Positions 21,690 through 31,228 of a DNA stretch of 64,000 nucleotides are shown here, one piece after another (the first letter of the stretch is position 1; each line of letters opens with the position of its first letter). Both the position numbers and the translations under genes were made by a program. This DNA comes from Roridomyces roridus. Lineage: Eukaryota; Basidiomycota; Agaricomycetes; Agaricales; Mycenaceae. A model generated the notes under the pieces. It ran no database searches, had not been told where the DNA came from, and worked only from the letters and a program-made list of their open reading frames with translations. The stretch is taken from positions 186,001 through 250,000 of the forward strand of contig JARKIF010000041.1 in the NCBI GenBank assembly GCA_029378245.1, read 5' to 3'.

Positions 21690-22030
21690 CCTCAGCCCAT
21701 GGTTATTCCCGACCGTCCCTCATTCGACTCGAGGTACGGTTACTGTGGACGCAGCAACCAGTAGCACCCTTCTTTTGTCCTCAGCGCCTCGCTTTTTTCA
21801 ACCTTGGGCGGCGAATCGACTCCGGGTCCGGGATCCCTTCCCAGGTTTTCTTAATCTTTCAGGAAAATTTGAAACAATAGCAAGAGAAAGCAAAAGATTG
21901 AGACGGACATGAGGACTCACTAGGGCTTCACGTCGATTCGAACGACGGCTCTTGCGTAATATGATCATGGCACGGAACACACATAGCAGACGCGGACCAC
22001 CCGCCTTGAAGCCTACGTGTTGCGGGTCGC
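21690..22030 (-). repeat. Family B SINE-like repeat with tRNA-like head, copy 2
   Basis: The head (21925-22025) is again read on the minus strand and contains GTCGTTCGAATCGACGTG and ACGTAGGCTTCAAGGCGGG. The body has the plus-strand core CATTCGACTCGAGGTACGG, then CAGCGCCTCGCTTTTTTC and a stretch shared with copy 1 (GGAAAATTTGAAACAATAGC against GGAAATTTGACACAAAAGCG). Confidence 0.55.
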
Positions 22031-22186
22031 TTGGGAATACACAGCTGAAATCTCACAACTGAAGCTATATTCGCGATCGTCGTTCCTTCTTCGACGTTCT
22101 CCGAGCGGACATCCAGAAACACCGATAATATACAAAAATTACGATTACTTTGGACCAGTGTACTTCTTCATCTACCCACTCAATGC

Positions 22187-24061
22187 CTAGTTACTACCAG
22201 CCCTCGAATGCCTCCCCTTCCCAACACTAATGAACCCAAAGAACATAAGAATCCCGAACAAGGCCAAATTGACCGACATGGTGAGCCCAACGCCGAGGAA
22301 GCCATTCTCCATAATTGTAAACTGCTTCGAGTTCAAGTTCCCGTTCAACACACCCAGTCTATCCGCGTCACGCTTGACAACATTCAACGCGGATGTCAAC
22401 GCCGCACATCCGCGATCCTTGGTGTTTTCGCATACCGCGCACCAAGTAGCAGTGGAGTTGATCAGAGCGGGCTGTCCGTGAGCAATCAGCGAGCGCTCTT
22501 GCTGCATGCGCACGGGACTCGGAGGACTCACATTGACCGAATCAATCAAATCCCCCAACAAAACGTCCCCGGTGCGACCAAGAAAATCATACGTCGTAAA
22601 CTCGGCTTCGTCCGTCCCATTCTTGAATTTGAGCCGCAGGCTGGGCGGGCCACCGCCTGCGGGTTGACGCACTTCCAAGAGCGCAGCTGCGGCAAAGTTT
22701 ACTGTCGACTTGGTCAGTAACAAGGCCATATGTACATTTTAGCAGGAAGAACTGAAGACGAACCGATATTACTGAGCCCGGGGTTCTGCTCCGCCGCCCC
22801 AGTCATGTTGAAGATTGACAGGAATGGCTTGTATGATATCGATTGGTATGCGATCTTGAGCGGATTCTTGGGATCTGCGATGGCCTGCAGGTCTTGCAAT
22901 ATACCAGGTAAAATCGTGCGTCCCGCAACTATAGAATGATCAGAGAGAGAGAGAGTATTGGCGATGCGCTTGCTTACTATTCCCAATCCCATCCAACTGA
23001 GGCGACGTGAACACACCACGTTGATGGAAATTAGCCAAATCCCTGGCTTGTTCAAGGAACGTCGGTGGGAGACGTTCAGCAAAGCTCGCGTTGTGGACAC
23101 CATTCACAGCCATGAAGTCGTAGACATTCCACATGCTCACGAGTGTCGCCGGTCTTCCGTCCAGGAACGGAGGGAGCAATGACAAAAAATGCGCACTCTC
23201 GTTGGCTTTTTGGAGGAATTCGGGCGAGTTGTAGAATGCTTGAGTAGCCGCGTCGAAAGTCTGAAAGCCGCGTTAGAATCCCTAGATCTGAAGTTTAGGA
23301 GGACAACTCACCGCACAATTAGTCCATCCCTCAAGCGACACCTCGTTCGACGGGTCAACGGTCTGGACTGCGTTCCATTCATATAAACGCAGCGCTGAAT
23401 GAAGGCTTGAGACTCACTCGGTACGTACTGGTCGCAGCGTCAGTTTGAATGAATAGAGTATTAAATACCTACCTGATATCCACCCAACGCTCCTTGAACC
23501 AGCTGGCCGCTGGCGAGAGTGGTATTGAAATTGGGATTAGCGGGGAACAAGCCTTGGAGCAGTGCGACGGTTGAGTCGTAGATCACTCCGCCCTCGCCTC
23601 CAGAGTCGGCGCGAACATGCTGAATGAAGGTCGGCATTCAGATCCATCACTATTGAAAGTGACATGATAAAACTCACCAGCTGAGTCTGGTCGACCAAGT
23701 CCGAGTTCACGTCAGCGATCACGAGAGACGAGACCGGGTCCAGATACATCGAGCGAAGTTGCTGGCCGAGCTGAAATAGTTGAACCTAGGTGTAACGGTT
23801 TAGCAGACGACCAGAGGAATATAGGGTCTTACAGTCCCGAGTGGAGTGATAGTCGTGAAACTTGGGGTGTAAGTGAGCGGGTCTTGGTAGAATCCTTGAA
23901 GACAGTGTTCAGTCCTGTGAGGTTGTGTTACATCGAGCGCATACCTTCGCGGTCCCCGTGCCTCGAAGCATTCGTATCAGCCAGCGATATCGGAAGACAT
24001 GAATGAGGTACCTCGTGAGGATCATGACACCGAGCACTTTGTCGGGAGGAGGGATGGCCAT
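22187..24061 (-). CDS. Histidine acid phosphatase, membrane-anchored
   Basis: A clade-2 histidine phosphatase (acid phosphatase/phytase fold). Start MAIPPPDKVLGVMILT (exon 24061-24012). A 50-nt intron then splits the catalytic motif, and a 17-nt exon (23961-23945) supplies HGDRE, so the spliced product reads LTRHGDREGFYQDP. Later blocks are ITPLGTVQLFQLGQQLRSMY, HVRADSGGEGGVIYDST, EVSLEGWTNC, LVSMWNVYDFMAVNGVHN and FAAAALLEVRQPAGGGPPS. A 10-nt exon (23427-23418) is needed between GALGGYQ and IQTVDPSN. The C-terminus has ATWCAVCENTKDRGC (disulphide-type Cys) and then a hydrophobic helix, GLTMSVNLALFGILMFFGFI, ending in a short basic tail, so it is probably anchored with the catalytic domain outside the cytosol. 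I found no clear N-terminal signal peptide. Confidence 0.85.
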
Positions 24062-24213
24062 GGTGTTACCGTCAAGTGGGGACTCTCAGTGAGTCTTTAT
24101 GGTCGCGCAGTTAGGATGTGATGAAGCGCAAATCCATTCCGTCGGATATAGGAGATGTAAACGAGTTGTGGAGCCCGGAATGGGCTAATAAGGACCCAAG
24201 GACCCGCCACACT

Positions 24214-24675
24214 TTACGGGCTTGGCCGAAGAGGTTTGGGATGTGAGACCGGCTGACCGATGCGCTGTGTACGATCCTCCACAAAGTGCAACTCCTCTAT
24301 GACCAAAAGCCTGCATACGACATATCAAACAAGCCCGGGATGACAGAAAAGAACCCACCGAAGCACATGGTGGTGGCCCGGAATGACATTATGCACTGGG
24401 AACCAGGAGACCACTTCCAGCGCTGCGATCGAGTTTTTGAGTGACTGTACATTGAGGATAGCCCCAAGCGATTCGGCCAAGCGCTCTGCAAGTACCGCTT
24501 GCATGAAGTGAATGCCGTCGGAGATAACAAGGCGGAAGCGGCTGGCTGTTGTGGAACGGATGCTCAGGATCTGGATGAGTGGTTGGGCAGTCAGAGTTAT
24601 CTTTCCGTCGGGGAGGGAGGAGATGTCGTCGATTGCGTTTGGGGAGAGGGGAGATAGATCGTTGGGGGACGACAT
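24214..24675 (-). CDS. Stand-alone RPA70N-like (replication protein A N-domain) protein
   Basis: The start MSSPNDLSPLSPNAIDDISS is followed by LIQILSIRST, SRFRLVISDGIHFMQAVLAE, LKNSIAALEVVSW and, after a 48-nt intron (GTGGGT...ATGCAG), LLVIEELHFVEDRTQRIGQP and a stop at 24214. This matches the N-terminal OB-fold of the large RPA subunit (ILQV.SI..., RYRL..SDG, LATQL, NSI, L.ILELEV). In full RPA1 the fold is followed by a linker and three more OB-folds; here the protein ends after 137 residues. RPA70N binds checkpoint and repair partners rather than ssDNA. It could be a free adaptor or a truncated RPA1 copy. An upstream in-frame Met (24693) would add six residues. Confidence 0.7.
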
Positions 24676-24946
24676 GGATGTGGGAGGAAGCAAGCCGTGT
24701 TACATCAAATTCTCACGATGACGGCAAATGAGGCGCCGACAGATGCGATCAATCCGGCCAGTTCAAAGCAAGGGGCACGCGTATAATCTTATTTGAACGC
24801 GAACTGGAAAAAAAACGAGGACGCCGCCGTCGTGTCGCCCTTGATGCGGCTTCAACCATCAGCGGGTTCACACGTCAAACAAATCAAACGCAGACAAAGG
24901 GTTGGAGCGGCAACAATACGGCATTTCCCTCTCTCCCTCCTCCGCC

Positions 24947-25855
24947 ATGCCCAAGAGACCTTCCAAGTACTTATCCCTTTCTCCACCTCCTTCTTCAGTT
25001 CTGATCCAGTGATGCGATCAGAAAAACTCACGGCCGGCTCCTGGACCCTGCCGATAGAGCAATTTGCCGCGCACTCCGTGCGCAGGGTGTCAGCTACCAC
25101 GTTATTCTGGACTACGTGGGCGTAGGCACAATCAAGACGACTCAACGGGCGTGCAATGACACCTACAGCCCGCCGGACGACGTCAGCTTGGACGCAGCCC
25201 TCCTGCCCCGAAACATCAAGGAGATTGCGCGGATGGTGAGTGGGAGTCAGTCTAGATTCTTCAGTGCTCTCAAAGCCGGCGTGATGGGACCAGTTGAAGG
25301 CCAAGCACAGGAAAGGAGGTTCAATCGCCAAGTCGTCGGCATTGGCTGAGGTACGCGACCGAAGTATCTGCGCAAGAGACGTACTCGCTGATCATGGCTA
25401 CATTGCAGAAAAAGCCCGTTCCCAGCGGGTCGGGTACCCCTCCCATCGTCCTTGTGCCTCGTCTCCGAGCACTCGACCGCCCCATCAAAAACTCCCCTTC
25501 AACCGAATCTTCCGCGGACAGCTCCAACTCAAGACTCGGATCTCCAGAATTCGAAAGCCTCAGTGCGCTTCCCAGCAGACCCAGCATCATCACACAGCGC
25601 AACGCTACCGGTGCTTCAGGCTCAGACGACTTCCTCCTCGCCTTTGTCCTCAGCATCCCGCTCGACCCGAGCGTCGCAGACCGAATGCGCGCTGCCGGGT
25701 GGACGGAGGCTAAACTCTATAAAATCGCGCGCGCGGGGCCGGGTATGGTGGGAGAGTTTGTCGAGGGCGAACCACTTGTCAAGGGCTTGAAGAATATTGA
25801 CAAGGTTACGCTCCGGGTTGCTATTTGCGAGCTTGCGAACGGGGAGGAGGTGTGA
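24947..25855 (+). CDS. HTH-like protein of unknown function
   Basis: Exon 1 (24947-24966, 20 nt, MPKRPS) is spliced across a 55-nt intron to 25022-25235: KKTHGRLLDPADRAICRALR, AQGVSYHVILDYVGVGTIKT and TQRACNDTYSPPDD. The helix-turn-helix-helix spacing looks homeodomain-like (DRAICRALRAQG, YHVILDYVGVG, TTQRACND). A 173-nt intron then leads to 25409-25855 in frame: a Pro/Ser-rich linker (KKPVPSGSGTPPIVLVPRLR) and a C-terminal helical domain, DDFLLAFVLSIPLDPSVADR and MRAAGWTEAKLYKIARAG. 226 residues. The second intron is long for this window, and an alternative is two separate genes, the second starting at the Met at 25394. A nuclear DNA-binding role is inferred only. Confidence 0.5.
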
Positions 25856-26397
25856 GTGAGGTGCTTTTGTATTTTTTTGGGATGTTTGGACTCAGTGTCA
25901 AACGACTGCGGATTTCCGCCTCAGATTTGTCGACATGGTGTTGTTGTAGAGGAAAATGTATATTCTGTGGCTGCGCGTTTTTTTTTGGTCACTTACCACT
26001 ACGAGCCCGCCGAGCGCTCGCTGGGTGGCGACAATGTGGTATCGTCCATCTATTCGCCTGGTCCAGGGTCTCCTACGTCGGCCATCGCTGAAGGGAGGAC
26101 TCAACAGCTTGTCGATTCGGTCACTGTCAAGGGCGCGCGTCAGCAAATAGTCCAAGTAGGGGTATACCTCACGACTTCTGGTCCATTCCACCGAGAAGAG
26201 CCATGGTTCGATTCCATCAAGTTGTATGAAGGTGCCCGAAGGGTTTATTTTGGTTCTTCATACGAGGGCACATAGTACCGATCAGACGTTCGCCAACGCC
26301 ACGTTCCGGCGCTCTGAAGCCGCACACATAAAAGTACAGGTACATATATACACCTAATCCAACCCTCTCCTCGTCTTCCCCCAAAAATCAAATCAAA
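25856..26397. other. Intergenic region, nothing recognised
   Basis: It holds the converging 3' ends of the HTH-like and small F-box genes. The overlapping frames on opposite strands show no motif. Confidence 0.35.
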
Positions 26398-26772
26398 TCA
26401 AACAAAATACGAAACCCTCACCTCCAACTCCCCCACATCCGCCACCGCCGAACTATACACACCAAGCGGACTGATAACATCCGCTAGCCTCCTCGGAAGC
26501 ACCTCCCTAAGCCTCCTCTTCCTCTTCTTAGTCTTATTCTTATCCGAATATCCTTCACGCTCCCACCGGGCATCCAAAAGCGCGAGACTCCCATAACGCG
26601 GCATGTCAACACCGTACCCAGCCAACGTCAGCGCAGTTGGGCGGGTAAACTGCCCCGCGCGCACGGGTGTTAGGACTCGGAATCTCACCCGCGTGAAGGA
26701 CAGTACATCGCGAATATCGCAGCGGACGAGGATCTCGGCGACGGAGAGCTCGTCAAGGTCGTGGAAGGGCAT
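26398..26772 (-). CDS. Short F-box protein (possibly truncated)
   Basis: The 124-residue frame starts MPFHDLDELSVAEILVRCDI and continues RDVLSFTRVRFRVLTPVR, which fits an F-box (LPxEIL...CDIRDVLSFTQ). A basic patch, NKTKKRKRRLREVLPRRL, follows. Typical basidiomycete F-box proteins are 400-600 residues with LRR or kelch-like C-termini, so this is either a minimal Skp1-binding protein or the leading fragment of a broken gene. Confidence 0.45.
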   Translation of the reverse strand: MPFHDLDELSVAEILVRCDIRDVLSFTRVRFRVLTPVRAGQFTRPTALTLAGYGVDMPRYGSLALLDARWEREGYSDKNKTKKRKRRLREVLPRRLADVISPLGVYSSAVADVGELEVRVSYFV

Positions 26773-27952
26773 AGTGGGAAGCAGAATGTCAGTTGACGGC
26801 GTATGGCCGGCCGGCGTGCTCGGCAGTTCTGATTTGAAATTTCTGGTTCAAAACATGGCTACATGGATAGCATGTTTTAGTCCCGCATTTCGTCTTGTTT
26901 TTCTATTATGGAGATTTCAAACTGAGGCGACGATGTCCATGCCGATTCGAATCTTCTGATGCTCCGGAGGCACAATCCCGGGCCATTGAAGGGTCATCGA
27001 TCATCATTGAAGAGCAGCCCACTGATCGTCGGGTCAATTGGACCCAATCGCTCTCTCTGTGTCTTGATGTAGTCCTACGACTTGCTGAAACTTCACGTCT
27101 TCACTCATAGCACGGATACCGACTGTTCTTCGTTCGACTCGAGGTACGGTTACTGTACGGAGTCTGTCCATTGAGACCACCACTTTTTCTTACTTATCAG
27201 CGCCTTCACTTTTCTTGCCAGGAAGCTTGATTCCGCGTCGGGAGGCTTTTCTAAACTCCAAGAAGGGGTGGCTAAAATTTTAAACGGAGAAGACCAGTCA
27301 CCGTATCATGCCCAGCCAACAGCGCAACAACAGCGCGCTACAATCTTCGTCCCAGGAAATAATCGGCGGCATTCGGCGAAAGGAAAGATAAAAAGTTCTA
27401 CTACTCACAGTTCCTCGACCATTTTATTCCATCCAAGGTGTGATTTGGTGTCTCCACTAAACCTACTGCAATCCCGGGTCACACGGAATGTGGGTATCCC
27501 CAACTGGTCTGCGTTCGACTCGTGGTACGGTTATCCATGGTGAACGTTGCCTCCTTTTTGCCGCAGCATCATTGGATACAAGTTCGAACTTTGGGGAATC
27601 ACGCCATAAGTATTGTATGCCTGGTATACTACTCCTTCCCCAGCACGGTCCTCGCATTGGGCAGAGTCCTTGTAAAGGCGAGAGGGAATTGATCCCGTGG
27701 TTGATATGGCCTCATCGCAATTTCAACCAGCGCAGGCCCAGGGGTCTGAAAAGTCCCTGGACTCGTTCTGGAATGAGGCTTGTATGTGGGCGCTCAGCGA
27801 ATTCGTCTCTCCTTTTATGAATGTCCGGCATCACAACACACACAAAGTCGGTTGTGGTCCGTGCGCGCCCAGGGTTTGACGTGCATTCCAACCATGCACT
27901 TGACTCGAGATAATAAGTTTAAGAAGTCGCTTGTCCGTCAAGTGTGTGTCCG
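26773..27952. other. Intergenic region with family B repeat pieces
   Basis: No gene is supported. Two family B core segments (27115-27250 and 27425-27560) carry CGTTCGACTCGAGGTACGG and CGTTCGACTCGTGGTACGG. The rest is unassigned. Confidence 0.45.
27115..27560. repeat. Family B repeat cores (two tandem pieces)
   Basis: Both pieces share the block TTCGACTCG-x-GGTACGGTTA followed by a C/T-rich stretch, as in 21720-21790. The first also shares TCAGCGCCTTCACTTTTC. They are shorter than the copies with tRNA-like heads. Confidence 0.5.
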
Positions 27953-30152
27953 CTATTTATGAACTCTCGCCGCCTGATCCCTCAACCGCCCCCACGAAAC
28001 CCACCACTCCTCCGCACTATCAAATGGGTCGTAGCTAAACCTTCATATCCTCCCGTTAGCCCTGCATGCACAAGAAAAATCTCACAACCACTTACACGAT
28101 ACTCATATCCTCCCAAATCCGGTGCATATCCACGTCCGGCGCATCCAACACGTTCCTGCCGGCAGCTTCATTCGCACGTAGAGTTTCGTCGCGCGCGATT
28201 TGCTTGTCGCCGTCGGGCATGCAGGTAAACTCGATGTGGTTTTGTTCGGTACTGAGGATGTAGGCGCAGCGGGGTTTTCTGGGATGTAGATAAACATGTG
28301 AAGGTGAAGGAGGAGAGAGGCAATGAGCAGCCCACCGGGTTTCCTCGAAAGCATGAAAGAATTCGGGGATCCGAGCTGGATCTTTGGTGTGCGAGAAGAC
28401 TTTCCCGATAAATGCGCCATCTTTTAAAAGAAAGAGAATCAAACACCCGTAGCATTCAAGTCGATGGGAAGACGAACCTTCGATGGCCGTGGAACACGAA
28501 TGCAAGGCCATCGGCTTGAAGCCGCTTGTTCAATCCTTGAGTCGGAACACAAAGTGAAGAGACGCACTGGAAATGGATGTGCTGCATTCCCTATGGCGAC
28601 AACCTTCCCGCTATGCGACACCCAGGAGGCCAACTCGGAATGCCTTTTAATTTGCACGCATGCGGAGGGTCCGGATGCTTGTTCTGCTAAATGGTGTAGC
28701 CTGCAGCAGCTGTCAGTGCGAGTAATTGCAGAGAGGGTCGATCGACGCACATGATATCATAGCCCGGCCCCAGAATCTCTCGCATATTTCGTTCGGACTG
28801 CACACTCCAGGATCCGCAACGGTCTTTCAAATCCCCGTCTGGGGTGTATATTGATACGAATACGTCGCGATTTTTTCCCTGTCCTTTGTTTAGCAACAGT
28901 CTTCGACCGAGAGAAACGAATCTCACAACGAGGAAAACTTTTGAAGCTGTCACACGGGGTGAGTTTGTCATTTTAGTCGACGAAGCGCTACTCACCTCGA
29001 TTGTTGCCGAGATACGTTACAATCATATTACTCTGTGGATACTGGTACAGCTCCTTGAGCACTGGATGTTCGAGTGCCACAGATCTGGGAATGACCGTCC
29101 TGCCCAACGTCAACGTCGTTAACATAATGGTTTCACTTCCGGAAAAACGAACGTACATATACACTGCAAGCTCACTCTGCGGTTCCTCCGACGTAGCAGG
29201 CTCTTCCTCTAACAGTAACTTGCGGACGAGACCGGAAGGGCCATCAGCGCCGAGGATGGCGTCCGCGCTGTGCGTCTCTCCGGATTTTAAAGTGACTGTA
29301 CACCTCTCGCAGTCGATGTGCGCCACCTCCGAGTTGAACAGCACGGTCGCGGAGCCGGGGGAGGATTCATTCTGCGTGGGTTCCGTCGCTTTCCGGTAGA
29401 GGATTTCCAGGAGGTCTTTGTGCTGAAGAAAGTTATTTGAGAGGGACGGTGAGGTTAGATCGTGCCAAGCGCACCCGCATCTGCAGAAAATCCCCTCGAG
29501 CGTCGACCAATAGTTCAGGATCCCATAGACTGAGTCCTATTTCATGTCAGTCAGCTTCCAAAAGATCGGGCGAGACAACGAACCTATATAATCTCGCCCA
29601 GATTCCTTGCCTTTATGGTCGTCTTGGCCTTGTTATTAGGTGCATACACGAGTTGGAGGAACATGACTCACATTTATATGTCACAAATCCCTCACCGATA
29701 ACGCCATTCTCCCTAATTTCAGCCTCCAAACCCCACTCGGCAAGAGTTTTGAAGCCGTTCGGGGCTACTCTGACGTTGACAAGACGTTGAGCGTCGACGA
29801 ATAGGGGCGTCAAATATAAGTGATGACGCACCGAACACCTCCATTCACCTAAAAAAAAGAGTCATCTCCCCTGGATACTAACCCTGAGTGCCCGTGACGT
29901 ACCAAATCAGACCCCCCGATTTCAGAATCCCGCTCCAAGACGAGGACAGTGTGGCCGGAGGACCGCAGCGCGACGGCGGACGTTAGACCTGGGGGAACGG
30001 ATGGGTCTCTTAACAGCGTATATGTAGAGTCTGGGGCATACCAGAGATGGAGGCGCCGACGATGATCTGTGGTATTCGGCAGTGAGCAGCCGCGGATACA
30101 TGGAACTCACAAATCTGATCCCAGCCTTCGAGTCTGACACAGACGTGGACAT
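27953..30152 (-). CDS. FAD-dependent monooxygenase (salicylate-hydroxylase-like)
   Basis: A group A flavoprotein hydroxylase. Starting MSTSVSDSKAGIRF, a short intron joins IIVGASISGLTSAVALRSSG and HTVLVLERDSEIGG (FAD-binding; Ser replaces the second Gly, which is common in this subgroup). An intron-split RVAPNGFKTLAEWGLEAEIR follows, then the DG motif DAILGADGPSGLVRKLLLEE and the GD-type motif KVVAIGNAAHPFP, with DGAFIGKVFSH and FHAFEETRW after it. The C-terminus reads RNVLDAPDVDMHRIWEDMSI and, across the last intron, FSYDPFDSAEEWWVSWGRLR with a stop at 27953. At least eight introns of about 50-60 nt are needed. Such enzymes hydroxylate aromatic compounds or decorate secondary metabolites using NAD(P)H; no biosynthetic cluster is visible here. 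I did not prove every junction around 28250-28700. Confidence 0.75.
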
Positions 30153-30611
30153 GGTGGAAGAGAATCTTGCGTAGTGGCACTGGGAGGGGGAGGGGGAGGA
30201 GAGATGATGGGCGTGGGTGAAGACGCCTGCGTCCATACTCATACCAACTTTGATGCATTGAATGCTGCAGACGGGCCCTCGAATTCGTCGGCGTTTCACA
30301 CGGCATCATCCCTTTCTCGCCTGCCCTGTGGGAATTGTCACACGGATAGCAACGGGTTTATGCATCGCGGAGAGTTTCAACGCGATACTGTTTACGTGCG
30401 GCACTGACATTCGGTAGAAGCGCTGAATTGAGGAGTACGTCGTTCAACGTCCATCCTCCAAGTCCAACCCTGCACAGGAGTCGATACGTCGACCCAAAAT
30501 CACGCCTTGCCACAGACGAACGGATGGCTGGTCCGAGAAGAAGCTGTGGACATCTCCCGCGTCATGGGAGATGGATATTTTCCTCCTCGAAGATCGGCAG
30601 CCGAAAATGCG

Positions 30612-31228
30612 GGATAATTCTATTTGGCAACCCCGGTTCTTTGGCACGGGGGGGTTGCCAGTCGTCGCCGAAAGACATTTACGTAATGTTGTGGGTAGAT
30701 AAGATTCATATTGCAACAATTTGGGATGGAAGCAGTGGGATTGCCGAGTGATGCCGCAGCAGCTTTGGGACAATCGGTGCTACTGCCGTGTTGATTAGGC
30801 CTGCCATCCCATGGTCAAAGATGTGTGAATATTGATCTCAATCACTGCTCCAAGGCCAGTTCCTGCTTGCCCAAATTTGCCGATGTCGATTGTGATGATC
30901 CCGAGGCTGCTCAGACTCGGCGGGCTGCCGGCACAATGGGAGCCTCCAGGCCCCAGTCCCGGCATGCAGCGGGACCATGAAAATCTCATCACAACATGAC
31001 TGTGTCTCGGCAAACATTCTTTTTGACCGAGCAAGACTCGGTGAGGCCAGGAGATCACCTCCCGGGCTCACAAGTTCCTGCACTCAGACAGTTGATGTAT
31101 CAGCCTTGCCGGGTGACAGAAAGTCAACCCGTGAAGCCTTTATCTTATCTCTCGGGGTTGCCAAATAGAAGAATGTTACTTGACAACCCCCGTACAGCCG
31201 GCACGGGGGTTGCCAAATAGAATTATCC
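30612..31228. mobile_element. MULE-like non-autonomous element, 617 bp, 9-bp target duplication
   Basis: Terminal inverted repeats GGATAATTCTATTTGGCAAC (left) and GTTGCCAAATAGAATTATCC (right) are flanked by identical 9-mers, GAAAATGCG (30603-30611 and 31229-31237). A 9-bp duplication points to the Mutator superfamily. A second, shorter copy of the terminal motif (GGGGTTGCCAAATAGAAG, about 31153-31170) lies just inside the right end, with GGCACGGGGG-type blocks near both ends. There is no transposase. Confidence 0.8.

Larger units (their letters stand above)
19875..22186. other. Repeat-rich intergenic region
   Basis: No protein gene is supported over 2.3 kb. The region carries a family of diverged repeats: two long copies (about 20820-21150 and 21690-22030) and shorter relatives near 20410-20600 and 21585-21620. 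Confidence 0.5.

Noticed and set aside
22208..22720. 170-codon frame on the plus strand
   Set aside because: It is antisense to the clearly coding C-terminal exon of the acid phosphatase and shows no protein-family pattern.
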